Origin: Mycolicibacter sp. MU0083 | GTDB lineage: Bacteria; Actinomycetota; Actinomycetes; Mycobacteriales; Mycobacteriaceae | Direction: 5' to 3' | NCBI RefSeq assembly: GCF_963378075.1 | Contig: NZ_OY726394.1 | Location: 2,108,001 to 2,172,000 of the forward strand | DNA: 64,000 bases | Shown here: piece by piece, positions 51,297 through 61,585 of the stretch | Numbering within the stretch: position 1 is the first letter of the stretch | Layout: every line of letters starts with the position of its first letter | Notes under the pieces: generated by a model | What the model saw: only the letters and a program-made list of their open reading frames with translations | Databases searched by the model: none | Told to the model about the DNA's origin: nothing | Program-made: the position numbers and the translations under genes

Positions 51297-51300
<4 letters not shown>
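49726..51300 (-). CDS. nadB: L-aspartate oxidase
   Basis: A 524-residue flavoprotein (527 in H37Rv) converting aspartate to iminoaspartate. FAD-binding [13 protein letters not shown] is at residues about 17-30; [62 protein letters not shown] are conserved. The C-terminal helical region is shorter and Ala-rich. GTG overlaps the nadA stop by four bases; the 150 codons of open frame upstream lie inside nadA. Confidence 0.95.
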
Positions 51301-52349
<1,049 letters not shown>

Positions 52350-52371
52350 GGGTGACTCCTTCTCAAAACGG

Positions 52372-52394
52372 GTTTTCGACTTACAATCGAAAAC
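52372..52394. promoter_or_regulatory. NrtR operator between nadA and nrtR
   Basis: GTTTTCGA-N7-TCGAAAAC is a perfect inverted repeat that ends one base before the nrtR ATG and 22 bases upstream of nadA. TACAAT (52382-52387) inside the spacer and right arm is a good -10 element placed seven bases from the nrtR ATG, so nrtR is likely transcribed leaderless. A bound repressor would block both the nrtR promoter and the nadABC promoter. Confidence 0.85.
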
Positions 52395-53087
52395 ATGGTT
52401 CATACTAACACCGCGCATGAAGTGCTCACCGTGGTCTTCCAGGTTGGCGGCCTCGACGACCGTCGGCCGCGGCTCAACGTGCTGCTGTGGCAACGCGCAC
52501 TGGAACCGCAGGTGGGCAGGTGGTCGCTGCCCGGTGGCCTGCTGCGCAACGACGAGGACGTGACCGCCTCGGCGCGCCGACAACTGGCCGAAAAGGTCGA
52601 TCTACGTGAGATCGCCCACCTCGAGCAGTTGGCGGTGTTCTCCGATCCGCACCGGGTGCCCGGACCGCGCACCATCGCCTCGACGTTCTTGGGGCTGGTG
52701 CCCTCCCCCGCCGACCCCGAACTACCCGCCGACACCCATTGGCATCCGGTCGACGATCTCCCGCCGATGGCCTTCGACCACGCCCCGATGGTGGCGCACG
52801 CGCACAGCCGTCTGGTCGCCAAGATGTCCTACACGAACATCGGGTTCGGCTTGGCCCCAACGGAATTCATTTTATCGACGTTGCGGGACATCTACGGCGT
52901 CGTATTGGGCTACCAAGTCGACGCCACCAACCTGCAGCGGGTGCTGGTGCGTCGCGGCGTGATCACCCGCACCGGCACCACCGCCCGGTCCGGCCGCAGC
53001 GGCGGTCGGCCCGCGGCCCGCTATCGGTTCGCCGACTCCGAACTGCGGGTCACCGACGAATTCGCGGCGCTGCGACCCCCGGCGTGA
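52395..53087 (+). CDS. nrtR: Nudix-domain transcriptional repressor NrtR, Rv1593c type
   Basis: A 230-residue protein with an N-terminal Nudix-like domain (about 1-140; [28 protein letters not shown] is a degenerate Nudix box without the usual REVxEExG, so hydrolysis is probably lost) and a C-terminal winged helix (about 145-225; [33 protein letters not shown]). NrtR proteins control NAD synthesis genes in response to ADP-ribose or NAD. The M. smegmatis homologue (MSMEG_3198) is described as such a regulator. It is divergent from nadA across the operator. Confidence 0.9.
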   Translation: MVHTNTAHEVLTVVFQVGGLDDRRPRLNVLLWQRALEPQVGRWSLPGGLLRNDEDVTASARRQLAEKVDLREIAHLEQLAVFSDPHRVPGPRTIASTFLGLVPSPADPELPADTHWHPVDDLPPMAFDHAPMVAHAHSRLVAKMSYTNIGFGLAPTEFILSTLRDIYGVVLGYQVDATNLQRVLVRRGVITRTGTTARSGRSGGRPAARYRFADSELRVTDEFAALRPPA

Positions 53088-53130
53088 GTCGGACTGGATT
53101 CTTAATGCCTTCTTAAGGGACAATGTCCGG

Positions 53131-54468
53131 GTGGATTTCGACAGCTTGGCCCGCGAAAATTCTGTCGAGTGGATCGGGCAGGCCCCGCACCAGGCGTTAA
53201 GCCCCGGTGCGCGGCCCCTGCTGGCCGGTGAAGATCCGTTCTACGAGCCACCGGCGGGCTTCCAGCACGCGGCACCGGGCACCGTGCTGCGCTCCCGTGA
53301 TGTCGAGCTGGCGTTTTTCGGCCTGATTCCCCAGCGCATCCACGCCGTCCAGTTGCTGTACCGGACCACCGACCGCAACGACGTCGCGCAGGCCGCCGTG
53401 ACGACGGTGCTGCTGCCCGCCGATCGTGAGCGGTCCCGCCCCTGCCCGATCGTGTCCTACCAGTGCGCGATCGACGCGGTCGACGGCCGCTGCTTCCCCT
53501 CCTACGCGCTGCGCCGGCACGCCAAAGGCCACGGGTCGTTCACTCAACTGGAATTCGTGCTGATCGCCGCCCTGCTCGCCCAGGGCTGGGCGGTGTCGGT
53601 CCCCGATCACGAAGGCCGCGACGGCCACTGGGGTGCGCCGTACACGCCCGGCTACTACATCCTCGACGGGGTACGGGCCGCGCTGTCCACCGAGCGGGTG
53701 GGCCTGCCGCCGCAAACCAGGGTCGGATTGTGGGGCTACTCCGGGGGCGGACTGTCCACCGCATGGGCGGCCCAGGTCGGCAACGACTACGCGCCCGAAC
53801 TCGACATCGCCGGTATCGCGCTCGGCTCGCCGGTCGGCGACCTCGGCAACACGCTGCAACGACTGAACGGCTCGTTCTGGTCCGGCCTGCCCGCCTTGAT
53901 GATCGCGGCGCTGGCCCGGGTCTACCCCGACCTCGACGACCTCATCGAGGAACACACGACCACCGAGGGACGGGCACTGCTTCGTTCCCTGGAGTCGACC
54001 ACCACCGCCGCGGCGGTGCTGCGGCTGCATCACCGGTCGCTGGACTCCTACATCGACCAGCCGCTGGAACAACTGCTGGCGACCCCCGTGGTCCAGCATG
54101 TGTTCGACGACACCCGGTTGGGTGGCGCGGCGCCGGTACCGCCGGTGCTGATGCTGCAGGCGATCCACGACCAGGTCATCTCCGTCGACGACATCGACAC
54201 CCTCGCGAAGGCGTACACCGCCGGCGGCTCCCGGGTGACCTACTACCGCGACCTGCTCAGCGAGCACGTGACACTGCATCCGTTGTCGGCGCCGATGGTG
54301 CTGGGGTGGCTGCGCGACCGCTTCGCCGACCGGCCGCTGCCGCCGGCGGCGGTGCACACCGGGCTGCCGGTGCTGCTGAACCCCAAGACCTACCTCGGAT
54401 TGGCGAGTCTGGGCGCGGTGACCGTCCGGGTGGTCACCGGAGGGGTGCTACGCCGTCTTCGGCTCTGA
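53131..54468 (+). CDS. Secretory-lipase family alpha/beta hydrolase, Rv1592c type
   Basis: A 445-residue protein (446 for Rv1592c) of the LIP family. The nucleophile elbow is GYSGGG; the acid and His are probably in the segment AIHDQVISVDDI and in SEHVTLHPL. No clear signal peptide: the N-terminus is hydrophilic (MDFDSLARENSVEW). Substrates may be acylglycerols, but this is family knowledge only. The start is GTG; 43 bases separate it from nrtR, containing GACAAT as a possible -10. The 3' end overlaps the convergent DUF2567 gene by 35 bases. Confidence 0.85.
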   Translation: MDFDSLARENSVEWIGQAPHQALSPGARPLLAGEDPFYEPPAGFQHAAPGTVLRSRDVELAFFGLIPQRIHAVQLLYRTTDRNDVAQAAVTTVLLPADRERSRPCPIVSYQCAIDAVDGRCFPSYALRRHAKGHGSFTQLEFVLIAALLAQGWAVSVPDHEGRDGHWGAPYTPGYYILDGVRAALSTERVGLPPQTRVGLWGYSGGGLSTAWAAQVGNDYAPELDIAGIALGSPVGDLGNTLQRLNGSFWSGLPALMIAALARVYPDLDDLIEEHTTTEGRALLRSLESTTTAAAVLRLHHRSLDSYIDQPLEQLLATPVVQHVFDDTRLGGAAPVPPVLMLQAIHDQVISVDDIDTLAKAYTAGGSRVTYYRDLLSEHVTLHPLSAPMVLGWLRDRFADRPLPPAAVHTGLPVLLNPKTYLGLASLGAVTVRVVTGGVLRRLRL

Positions 54469-55096
54469 CCGCGGGCGGCGGCGGCACTCGGCGCGGCACC
54501 GGCTGAGCCGGATAGGCCCCGAGGTCGTCGCGGGCACACCACAGTGTGCAAAAGCCGTACAACAGCACCGCGGTCGCCGCCGGCAACAACAGTGTGATGG
54601 CCAACTGTGCCGGGGTGTTCCCGAGGAACACCGGCGGGCCGTCGACCACGTAGTGCACCCGGTGTTCGGGGCTCACCGGCGCGCCCTCGACATCGATCAC
54701 ACCGTAGCGACGGTGCACCAGCGCGCGGCCGGCCAGCGCGGCCGACACGGCCGCGGCGGTCAGTCCGGCCGACAGGCCGACGACCATCGCCGGGCCGCGG
54801 TGGGCCCGCCACTGCCAGGCGGCCGTGCCCGCCACCACCGCCAACATGGTCAACAATCCGAGCAGCAGAATCGGTGCGATGAAAAGGTTTTCGGCCTCGC
54901 TACCCAGCGCGGCCTGCACCCGTTCCCCGTTGCGCGCCAGCGCGACCACGCCGTGGACGGGTGGCGCGAACGACGCCCAGAACGCACCGATCGGCCCGCC
55001 GGTCAAAGCCAGGCCGAGAGCGAGCAGTAAGCAGGCGCGCAGCCGAGACATTCGCGGGGCGACCTCGCCGACCGGTGACTCCTGCACCACCTGCAC
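54434..55096 (-). CDS. DUF2567 membrane protein, Rv1591 type
   Basis: About 220 residues with four hydrophobic segments (LRACLLLALGLALTGGPIGAFW; LFIAPILLLGLLTMLAVVAG; AMVVGLSAGLTAAAVSAALAG; QLAITLLLPAATAVLLYG) and one larger extracytoplasmic loop between the first two. The family is restricted to actinobacteria and has no known function. Starting at GTG 55094-55096 gives the length of Rv1591 (221); an ATG nine codons upstream is possible. It lies downstream of bsaP/bioB on the opposite side but reads the same way. Confidence 0.75.
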   Translation of the reverse strand: MQVVQESPVGEVAPRMSRLRACLLLALGLALTGGPIGAFWASFAPPVHGVVALARNGERVQAALGSEAENLFIAPILLLGLLTMLAVVAGTAAWQWRAHRGPAMVVGLSAGLTAAAVSAALAGRALVHRRYGVIDVEGAPVSPEHRVHYVVDGPPVFLGNTPAQLAITLLLPAATAVLLYGFCTLWCARDDLGAYPAQPVPRRVPPPPAVRAEDGVAPLR

Positions 55097-55180
55097 CCAC
55101 CTTCCGCTGCAACGGTCGTCCAACCCTACCGGGCCGATCGGAGCGGACCGCCCCCGAAGCAGCCTGATCGGGCGCCCCGG

Positions 55181-55423
55181 TTACCGCTGGGATTCCAGGT
55201 CGGTGGAGTCCACCAGCCCGTGCCGAGAGCACTTGGCCCACCAGCCGTCCGGGCGTACCTGGACCATCATCCGGCGGCCGCAGGCGGCGCAGAACCGGGG
55301 TGGCTCCAGGCCCAGCTGGGCGGCCGTGGGCACGGCGGCGCCGGCGGGATCGTCGACCTGCACGCCGGTATAGACGTTGTAACCCCCCGCACCCAGCGGA
55401 GCGGGCAGATCACGCACCATCAC
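55181..55423 (-). CDS. bsaP: Biotin synthase auxiliary protein BsaP
   Basis: An 80-residue protein with CAACGRRM and a third Cys in KCSRHGLVD near the C-terminus, a compact metal- or cluster-binding set. It matches Rv1590, reported as an accessory protein that mycobacterial BioB needs for converting dethiobiotin to biotin, probably by helping with the iron-sulfur cluster that donates sulfur. GTG (55421-55423) overlaps the bioB stop by four bases; the ATG that follows is an equal start. The tight coupling fits its role as a BioB partner. Confidence 0.87.
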   Translation of the reverse strand: MMVRDLPAPLGAGGYNVYTGVQVDDPAGAAVPTAAQLGLEPPRFCAACGRRMMVQVRPDGWWAKCSRHGLVDSTDLESQR

Positions 55424-56418
55424 AGGGTCGCGTTGAGTGCCTTGATCGGCATCTGCAGATCGTTGAGCAGTTCCAGATCCGATTCGGCCGGCCGACCCAG
55501 CGTGGTCAGGTAGTTGCCGACGATGACGGCGTTGATGCCGCCCAGGATGCCCTGTTTGGCGCCGAGGTCACCCAGGGTGATCTCCCGTCCGCCGGCGAAC
55601 CGCAGCATGGTGCGCGGCAGCGCGAGCCGGAAGGCTGCGACGGCACGCAGCGCGTCGGCGGCGGGCAGCACCTCCAGGTCCCCGAACGGGGTACCCGGGC
55701 GCGGGTTGAGGAAGTTCAGCGGTACCTCGTCGGGGTCCAGTTCGGCCAGGTCGGCGGCGAATTCGGCACGCTGCTCCAGCGTCTCCCCCATGCCCAGGAT
55801 GCCGCCGCAGCACACCTCCATGCCGGCTTCGCCGACCATGCGCAGCGTCTCCCAGCGCTCTTCCCAGGTGTGCGTGGTGACGACGTTGGTGAAATGCGAG
55901 CGGGCGGTCTCCAGGTTGTGGTTGTAGCGGTGCACGCCCATGGCGGCCAGCTGGTCCACCTGTTCCTGGGTCAGCATGCCCAGCGAGCAGGCGATCTGGA
56001 TGTCGACCTCGTTGCGGATGGCCTCGATGCCGGCCGCGACCTGCGCCAGCAGTCGCTCATCGGGTCCGCGCACGGCGGCCACGATGCAGAACTCGGTGGC
56101 GCCGGATTTGGCGGTCTGCTTGGCGGCCTCGACCAGGCTGGGAATGTCCAGCCACGCGCTGCGCACCGGCGAGGAGAACAATCCGGACTGCGAGCAGAAG
56201 TGACAGTCTTCGGGGCATCCGCCGGTCTTGAGGCTGATGATGCCCTCGACCTCGACCTCGGGACCGCACCAGCGCATCCGCACCTCGTGGGCCAGGGCCA
56301 GCAGCTCCTCGAGCCGGTCGTCGGGCAGTTGCAGTACTTCGAGAACCTGCTCCCGCCGCAACGCCTCACCGCGCTCCAGCACCTGTTCCCGGGCCAGTGC
56401 CAGGATGTCGTCGGTCAC
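55420..56418 (-). CDS. bioB: Biotin synthase
   Basis: A 332-residue radical SAM enzyme that inserts sulfur into dethiobiotin. The radical SAM cluster motif is [14 protein letters not shown] (CxxxCxxC), and further conserved segments are [23 protein letters not shown] and FNFLNP-like [11 protein letters not shown], with the Arg of LRFAGGRE near the second cluster. GAGGGGAG lies six bases before the GTG. It is the first gene of bioB-bsaP, with a BioQ operator 21 bases upstream of the start. Confidence 0.96.
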   Translation of the reverse strand: MTDDILALAREQVLERGEALRREQVLEVLQLPDDRLEELLALAHEVRMRWCGPEVEVEGIISLKTGGCPEDCHFCSQSGLFSSPVRSAWLDIPSLVEAAKQTAKSGATEFCIVAAVRGPDERLLAQVAAGIEAIRNEVDIQIACSLGMLTQEQVDQLAAMGVHRYNHNLETARSHFTNVVTTHTWEERWETLRMVGEAGMEVCCGGILGMGETLEQRAEFAADLAELDPDEVPLNFLNPRPGTPFGDLEVLPAADALRAVAAFRLALPRTMLRFAGGREITLGDLGAKQGILGGINAVIVGNYLTTLGRPAESDLELLNDLQMPIKALNATL

Positions 56419-56438
56419 GCGTGCTCCCCTCAAGAACT

Positions 56439-56451
56439 TGAACGGTGTTCA
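56439..56451. promoter_or_regulatory. BioQ operator, bioB-bioQ intergenic
   Basis: TGAAC-GGT-GTTCA is a perfect 5-3-5 palindrome in the 48-base divergent gap. On the bioB strand it sits in AACCTGAAC-N3-GTTCAAGT. TAGGCT (56455-56460) is a possible -10 seven bases before the bioQ GTG, so the site would repress both genes. The motif is the described mycobacterial BioQ box. Confidence 0.88.
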
Positions 56452-56466
56452 GGTTAGGCTAGCGGG

Positions 56467-57042
56467 GTGCAGCTGCACAAACCTGACGTGGTCGCCGCGG
56501 CGGCCACCATCCTGGACGACTACGGCATCGCCGATCTGTCGATGCGCCGGCTGGCGCGCGAACTCAACGTCAGCCCCAGCGCGCTGTATTGGCACTTCGA
56601 GAACAAGCAGCAGTTGCTCGGTGCGGTGGCCGACCGCGTGCTGAGGCCCGCCTGCGAGGATCCCGGACCGGGAAGCTGGCAGTGGCGGATCCAGACGGTG
56701 GGCAGGCGTCTGCGGGATGCGCTGCTGTCCTACACCGACGGCGCGGAACTGGTCTCGGCGAGCCTGGCCGCCGGCCAATCCGAGGCGGCGATCCGCATCG
56801 TGGCACTCCTGGCCGATGCGGCGACGGCCGCCGGAGTACACCCCGATCAGGCCGGTCAGGTCGCCCGAACCGTCGTGTACTACGTCCTGGGGTTCACCGC
56901 CGATGAGCAGTCCCGGCTGCAGTGGGATGCGGCCGGGGCCGCCGAGATCACCCCCGAGGCGGATCCCGGTAGCGCATTCACCTTCGGGCTCGGGCTGCTG
57001 ATCGACGGGCTGGCGTTGCGGGCGGCAGCCGGCGTCGGCTAA
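56467..57042 (+). CDS. bioQ: TetR-family biotin repressor BioQ
   Basis: A 191-residue TetR regulator. The N-terminal helix-turn-helix is in ATILDDYGIADLSMRRLARELNVSPSALYWHF (about residues 12-43), followed by ENKQQLLGAVAD. The C-terminal ligand/dimer domain is Ala-rich. BioQ represses bioB, bioF and others at TGAAC-N3-GTTCA; two such boxes occur in this window, one next to this gene. Its presence argues against the M. tuberculosis complex, where bioQ is missing as far as I know. The stop overlaps the convergent phosphoesterase gene by four bases. Confidence 0.9.
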   Translation: MQLHKPDVVAAAATILDDYGIADLSMRRLARELNVSPSALYWHFENKQQLLGAVADRVLRPACEDPGPGSWQWRIQTVGRRLRDALLSYTDGAELVSASLAAGQSEAAIRIVALLADAATAAGVHPDQAGQVARTVVYYVLGFTADEQSRLQWDAAGAAEITPEADPGSAFTFGLGLLIDGLALRAAAGVG

Positions 57043-57551
57043 GCCCCGGTGATCGGGTATTGGGTACGGGTGTCACCGTCCCACCGCCGCAGCCCGGCGA
57101 ATCGGCCCGCGATATCCGCGCTGCCGGCGATGCGTTGAGCCCGTCCCAACAGGTCCGTCCCCATCCGACGGGCCAGCGTGACGTGTGCGGTCCACTGGCC
57201 GGGCGCCACGTGGGCCAGCGGTGCCGGGGCGAGATACGGCAGACCGCGTCGGTAGGTCTCCCGGTGCAGTTCCAGCAGCGCCAGATTCGGCACCACCAGG
57301 CGCGCGAGGACACCGTGGGAACGGCCGAAGATCAGAGTCGCGCCCAGTGTGCAGGCGAGGGGAAGCCGATCGGCGAACTCGGCCAGCACGTCGTCGACCC
57401 GAGGATCGATGCGCTGGGCTACCGCGAGGGTGACGTGCGGCCGGGCTGCGGCCGCCTGGCCGGGTAGCCCGGCGGCGGCCAGGTCCGACCAGATCCGCCG
57501 GACGGTGGTCTCGGTCTCGTCGTCGAAGACCAGCTCGATCGAGTGGACCAT
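57039..57551 (-). CDS. 2H phosphoesterase (2'-5' RNA ligase-like), Rv1571 type
   Basis: A 170-residue protein with the two hallmark HxT motifs, RPHVTLAV (about residue 38-45) and TAHVTLAR (about 120-128), of the 2H superfamily. Members act on 2'-5' or cyclic phosphodiester bonds in RNA or nucleotides. It corresponds to Rv1571 (169 residues), immediately downstream of bioD (three bases). No link with biotin is known; the co-location may only reflect read-through. Confidence 0.82.
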   Translation of the reverse strand: MVHSIELVFDDETETTVRRIWSDLAAAGLPGQAAAARPHVTLAVAQRIDPRVDDVLAEFADRLPLACTLGATLIFGRSHGVLARLVVPNLALLELHRETYRRGLPYLAPAPLAHVAPGQWTAHVTLARRMGTDLLGRAQRIAGSADIAGRFAGLRRWDGDTRTQYPITGA

Positions 57552-57554
57552 GCC

Positions 57555-58235
57555 TCAGCCCGCCAGGGTGCGCACCCAGCCGGAGTCGAATGCGTCGGCA
57601 CTCATCGCGGCGAAGGCCCCGGCGTCCAGCCCCGCCGCCCCCTCCGGCAGTGCGGCGCGCACCGGTGCCAGCCGTGCCAATGCCCCGCGGTTGTCCGCGG
57701 CGGCTGCGTCGGGCTGTGCGGGCCAGCTCCCGATCACCAGACCGGCACACGACAATCCCTGTCCGGCAAGGGCTTCCAGAGTCAATGCGGTGTGGTTGAG
57801 GGTGCCCAGACCGGCCCCGACCACAACCAGCACGGCGGCACCGAGGTCGACGGCCAGATCACGCAGGGTCACGCCGTCGGCGGCCAGTTCCACCAGCAGG
57901 CCCCCCGCACCCTCCACCAGGGTCAGTCGGTCCGGATGATCGGCGGCCCGGATCGCCGCCACCAGCTCCGCCCGGGTGGGCAACGGGCTCCCGGCCCGCT
58001 CCGCGGCGGCGACCGGTGCCAGCGGCTCCGGGTAGCGGGCCCCGCCGATCAGTGCCCGCACGCCGGAGAGTCGGCCGACTTCGGCCAGATCGTCGTCGCC
58101 GTCGGCGGTACCGGTCTGCACCGGTTTGCACACCGTGACTTCCAGACCCGACTGTCGCGCGGCGGCGGCCAGTGCGGCGGTGGCGATGGTCTTACCCACC
58201 CCGGTCCCGGTGCCGGTGACGACCAGGACGGTCAT
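57555..58235 (-). CDS. bioD: Dethiobiotin synthetase
   Basis: A 226-residue ATP-dependent ring-forming enzyme (226 in H37Rv). The P-loop is [15 protein letters not shown], with CKPVQTGT (substrate carboxylate) and [11 protein letters not shown] next. It converts DAPA and CO2 to dethiobiotin. The ATG overlaps the bioF stop by four bases, giving a bioF-bioD-phosphoesterase run. Confidence 0.96.
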   Translation of the reverse strand: MTVLVVTGTGTGVGKTIATAALAAAARQSGLEVTVCKPVQTGTADGDDDLAEVGRLSGVRALIGGARYPEPLAPVAAAERAGSPLPTRAELVAAIRAADHPDRLTLVEGAGGLLVELAADGVTLRDLAVDLGAAVLVVVGAGLGTLNHTALTLEALAGQGLSCAGLVIGSWPAQPDAAAADNRGALARLAPVRAALPEGAAGLDAGAFAAMSADAFDSGWVRTLAG

Positions 58236-59389
58236 GACGACGGCGTGGTGTGTTCGCGCAGCACCGACGTCAGCACCCGGCGCGCCAACGCCAGGTCCTC
58301 GTCGGTCAGGGAGGCCCGGGCCGTCAACCGCAACCGCGACGTACCGGCCGGGACGGTGGGCGGCCGGAAACAGCCCACCCGCACACCGGCGTCGGAACAG
58401 GCGGCCGCCGCGGCCACCGCCGGTTCCGCGGCACCGATGATCACCGACACCACCGCGGATTCCGGTGTCTCGGCCACCCCGCAGATCTCGGCGAGCACAC
58501 CGGCATGCCGCAGCACGTCGGTGGCGCGGGACGGTTCGGCGATCAGCACGTCGAGGGCGGCCGACGCGGCGCCGAGCGCCGCCGGTGCCAGTCCGGTGTC
58601 GAAGATGAACGTGCGGGCGGCGTCGATCAGGTGATCGCGGACCGCGACCGGGCCCAGCACCGCGCCACCCTGACTGCCCAGTGCCTTGGACAACGTGGTC
58701 GTCAGCACGATGTCGGGTGCCCCGGCCAGCCCGACCTCGTGGACCAGTCCCCGGCCGCCGTCGCCGCGCACACCCAGGGCGTGCGCCTCGTCGACGATCA
58801 GCACGGCGCCGTAGCGGCCGCAGACCTCGTGCAGTGCCCGCAACGGCGCCAGGGCCCCGTCGGTGCTGTACACCGACTCGGTCAGTACCACCGCGCGTTC
58901 CTCGGTGCGGGCGGCCAGCGCGGCGGCCACCGCAGCCACGTCGCGATGCCCGGTGACCACCACCCTGGCTCGGGACAGTCGGCAGGCGTCCACCAGCGAT
59001 GCGTGACAGTAGGCGTCGGAGACCACCAGCGACCCCGGCCCGGACAGTGCGACCACCGCGCCGATATTGGCGGTGTAGCCCGACGAGAACACCAGGCCGG
59101 CCGGTGCGCCGACGAAATCGGCCAACCGCTGTTCGAACCGCTGGTGCAGTTCGGTGTTGCCGGTCACCAGTCGCGAACCCCCGGCTCCGCCACCCCAGGT
59201 CTGCAATGCGTCGATGCCGCCGGCGATGACGGCCGGATGGGTCGCCAGACCGAGATAGTCGTTGGAGGCCAGGTCCAGTTCGGGCGCCACCGCGGGCCGG
59301 ACCCGCAGCGACCGCCGCAGGCCGTCTCGCCGGCGCTGCTGTTCCACCTCGGCCAACCAGGCCAGTGGCGACAGATCCGTGCGGGTCAC
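58232..59389 (-). CDS. bioF: 8-amino-7-oxononanoate synthase
   Basis: A 385-residue PLP enzyme (386 in H37Rv) condensing pimeloyl-type thioester with alanine. Conserved parts are [51 protein letters not shown] and the PLP Lys in [16 protein letters not shown] at 59387-59389 has GGGAG seven bases upstream. A BioQ box lies 31 bases upstream of the start. The frame runs on upstream through bioA out of phase; that part is not coding for BioF. Confidence 0.95.
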   Translation of the reverse strand: MTRTDLSPLAWLAEVEQQRRRDGLRRSLRVRPAVAPELDLASNDYLGLATHPAVIAGGIDALQTWGGGAGGSRLVTGNTELHQRFEQRLADFVGAPAGLVFSSGYTANIGAVVALSGPGSLVVSDAYCHASLVDACRLSRARVVVTGHRDVAAVAAALAARTEERAVVLTESVYSTDGALAPLRALHEVCGRYGAVLIVDEAHALGVRGDGGRGLVHEVGLAGAPDIVLTTTLSKALGSQGGAVLGPVAVRDHLIDAARTFIFDTGLAPAALGAASAALDVLIAEPSRATDVLRHAGVLAEICGVAETPESAVVSVIIGAAEPAVAAAAACSDAGVRVGCFRPPTVPAGTSRLRLTARASLTDEDLALARRVLTSVLREHTTPSS

Positions 59390-59420
59390 GCGGCGCTCCC
59401 TGTGCTGTCTCGCGACGACT

Positions 59421-59433
59421 TGAACACCGTTCA
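59421..59433. promoter_or_regulatory. BioQ operator upstream of bioF
   Basis: TGAAC-ACC-GTTCA, a perfect 5-3-5 palindrome, with the same flanks as the bioB box on the sense strand (AACCTGAAC-N3-GTTCAAGT). Its last three bases are the complement of the bioA stop codon, so the promoter for bioF sits at the very end of bioA. This would let bioF-bioD be repressed independently of bioA. Confidence 0.88.
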
Positions 59434-60723
59434 GGTTAAGGCATGGACCACGTCGACCATCGCGGCACCGATCCGGGCCACCTCCCCGGGGGTGCAGATG
59501 TAGGGCGGCATCGCATACACCAGGTTCCGGAACGGGCGCAGCCACACCCCGTTGGCCACGGCGACCGGGGTGGCCAACGCCAGATCCACCGGCTCCCGGC
59601 ACTCGATGACCCCGATCGCACCGCAGACCCGCACCTCGGCGACGCCGGGCAGGTCGCGGGCGGGTTCCAGTGCCGCCGTCAGGCCGCTCGCGATCCCGGA
59701 CACCGCCGTCCGCCAGTCCTGGCCCAGCAGCAGTTCGGTGCTGGCCACCGAGACCGCGCAGGCCAGCGGGTTGGCCATGAAGGTGGGGCCGTGCATCAGG
59801 GCGCCGGCTTCGCCCCCGCTGATGGTGTGGGCGATCTCGGTACTGCACAGCGTCGCCGCGAGGCTGAGGTATCCGCCGGTGAGGGCCTTTCCGACGCACA
59901 TGATGTCGGGGCTGACGCGGGCGTGGTCGGCGGCGAACAGCTCGCCGGTGCGGCCGAATCCGGTGGCGATCTCATCGAAGATCAGCAGTACCCCGTGCCG
60001 GGTGCAGGCGTCGCGCAGGTCGGCCAGGTAGCGCGGGTCGTGGAAGCGCATCCCCCCGGCGCCCTGGACCACCGGCTCGACGATCACCGCCGCCACCTCG
60101 TCACGGTGCTGCTCCAGCTGCGCCTCGAACGCCGCGCTGTAGGCGGGGTCGTAGTCGCGGGGCACCTGCGGGGCGAACAGCTGTGCCACCAGCACGTCCC
60201 GCCACAACGAGTGCATGCCGCCGCCGGGATCGCAGATGCTCATCGGCGTGAAGGTGTCACCGTGGTAGCCGCCGCGCCAGGTCATCAACCGGTGTTTGGC
60301 GGGCCGGCCGCGGGCCCGCCAGTACTGCAGCGCCATCTTCACCGCGACCTCGACCGACACCGACCCCGAATCGGAGAAGAAGACGGTGTCCAGCCCGACC
60401 GGGGTGATGTCGACCAGTAACTGCGCCAGCCGGGCGGCGGGTTCGTGGGTGAGACCGCCGAACATCACGTGGCTCATGGTGGCCAGCTGGGCGGTGACCG
60501 CGGCATCGAGTTCGGGGTGCCCGTGGCCGTGGATCGCGGTCCACCACGAGCTCATCGCGTCCAACACGTCGACCGGGGCACCGCCCACCGACAGGGTCAG
60601 GTATGCGCCGTCGGCGGCCAGCGCCACCGTCGGCACCGGGTTCTCGGCGCCGATGGTGCTGTAGGGGTGCCACAGGTGTGCGGTGTCGATGGCGCTGATC
60701 TGCTCGGGGCTCAACGCGGACAT
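59431..60723 (-). CDS. bioA: Adenosylmethionine-8-amino-7-oxononanoate aminotransferase
   Basis: A 430-residue fold-type I PLP enzyme using S-adenosylmethionine as amino donor to make DAPA. Conserved segments: [67 protein letters not shown] and the PLP Lys in [13 protein letters not shown], plus [13 protein letters not shown]. The ATG 60721-60723 gives [10 protein letters not shown]; a frame extension of 14 codons is not conserved. Its 3' end carries the bioF operator. Confidence 0.95.
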   Translation of the reverse strand: MSALSPEQISAIDTAHLWHPYSTIGAENPVPTVALAADGAYLTLSVGGAPVDVLDAMSSWWTAIHGHGHPELDAAVTAQLATMSHVMFGGLTHEPAARLAQLLVDITPVGLDTVFFSDSGSVSVEVAVKMALQYWRARGRPAKHRLMTWRGGYHGDTFTPMSICDPGGGMHSLWRDVLVAQLFAPQVPRDYDPAYSAAFEAQLEQHRDEVAAVIVEPVVQGAGGMRFHDPRYLADLRDACTRHGVLLIFDEIATGFGRTGELFAADHARVSPDIMCVGKALTGGYLSLAATLCSTEIAHTISGGEAGALMHGPTFMANPLACAVSVASTELLLGQDWRTAVSGIASGLTAALEPARDLPGVAEVRVCGAIGVIECREPVDLALATPVAVANGVWLRPFRNLVYAMPPYICTPGEVARIGAAMVDVVHALT

Positions 60724-60749
60724 GCCTGACGACAGTAATGGCCGGCGCC

Positions 60750-60765
60750 GTAACCGTTGGGTCAC
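60750..60765. promoter_or_regulatory. Possible MtrA-type direct repeat between bioA and ripD
   Basis: GTAAC-N6-GTCAC gives two half-sites 11 bases apart in the 158-base divergent gap; further GTGAC copies follow at about 60830-60860. MtrA sites in mycobacteria are loose direct repeats of GTMAC-like half-sites one helical turn apart, and rip-family cell wall genes are reported in its regulon. The match could be chance. Confidence 0.3.
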
Positions 60766-60881
60766 AGGTTGCCCAATTTCTCTGCGCGAGGCGGTCCGGG
60801 GCGCGTAAGCGCCGGTACGCTCTGTGACAGAAGTGACCAGTGATGCCGCCGTGACTATCGGTGGAGAAAGGGGCTGAACCC

Positions 60882-61511
60882 ATGAAACGCGTAAGCGCTA
60901 CCGCGATCGCCGTAGCGGCGGCTTTGGCCCCCGTGCTCGGCGCCACCCCCGTGCACGCCGACCCGCTGTCCCAGACCACCAGCCAGAACCAGCTGATCGA
61001 GCGGGTGCTGCAGCGTGCGCTGTCGCAGCGCGGGGTGCCGTTCGTCTACGGCGGCGGCGACGTCAACGGGCCCACCAACAGTGCGCGGGCCCGCGCCGCG
61101 ACCACCCGCAGTTCGCTCACCGATCTGGCGGGCCGCAGCGTCGTCCCGGGCGTTCCCCCGGCCGCCGGCAACACCGCCGCGGGCCTGCCGGGCGTCGCCA
61201 CCGGGTCGACCGACGAGTTCCCCGATACCACCACCGTCGGCTTCGACGCGTCCGGCCTGATCCAGTACGCGTTCGCCGGTGCCGGCATCAAGATGCCCCG
61301 GACCTCCGGCGAACAGTGCAGCGTCGGACGCAAGGTGCCGCCCGCACAGGCCCTCCCCGGCGATCTGCTCTGCTACGGACCCGGTGGCAGCCAGAGCGTC
61401 GCGCTGTATCTGGGCAACAACCAGATGATCGAGGGCACCAGCCCGGCGGTCGCGGTCTCGCCCGCCCGTACCTCGAACATGGTTCCCTATCTGACCCGGG
61501 TGCTCGGCTAG
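60882..61511 (+). CDS. ripD: RipD-like non-catalytic NlpC/P60 protein
   Basis: A 209-residue secreted protein with signal peptide ([26 protein letters not shown]) and an NlpC/P60 domain. The position of the catalytic Cys reads [11 protein letters not shown] (Ala for Cys) and that of the catalytic His reads [11 protein letters not shown] (Ser for His), so the cysteine peptidase triad is lost, just as reported for RipD (Rv1566c). It would bind peptidoglycan without cutting. It ends soon after the domain (230 residues in H37Rv). GGAG lies upstream of the ATG. Positioned between bioA and the acyltransferase, as Rv1566c is. Confidence 0.9.
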   Translation: MKRVSATAIAVAAALAPVLGATPVHADPLSQTTSQNQLIERVLQRALSQRGVPFVYGGGDVNGPTNSARARAATTRSSLTDLAGRSVVPGVPPAAGNTAAGLPGVATGSTDEFPDTTTVGFDASGLIQYAFAGAGIKMPRTSGEQCSVGRKVPPAQALPGDLLCYGPGGSQSVALYLGNNQMIEGTSPAVAVSPARTSNMVPYLTRVLG

Positions 61512-61585
61512 TAGCCGTCCCGGGCGACATCACACCGCTTGGAATGCGGTTTCTGCAGGCCGGTTAGGTAGATTGTCGGGCGATC

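Noticed and set aside
59390..59899. Upstream extension of the bioF frame
   Set aside because: Lies out of frame within bioA; the translation is Arg/Gly-rich and the BioQ box and ribosome-binding site mark the true start downstream.
61534..61556. Small hairpin ACCGC-N7-GCGGT followed by TTTCTG after ripD
   Set aside because: Only five base pairs and a poor T tract; too weak to call a terminator, and ripD may be read through into the acyltransferase gene.
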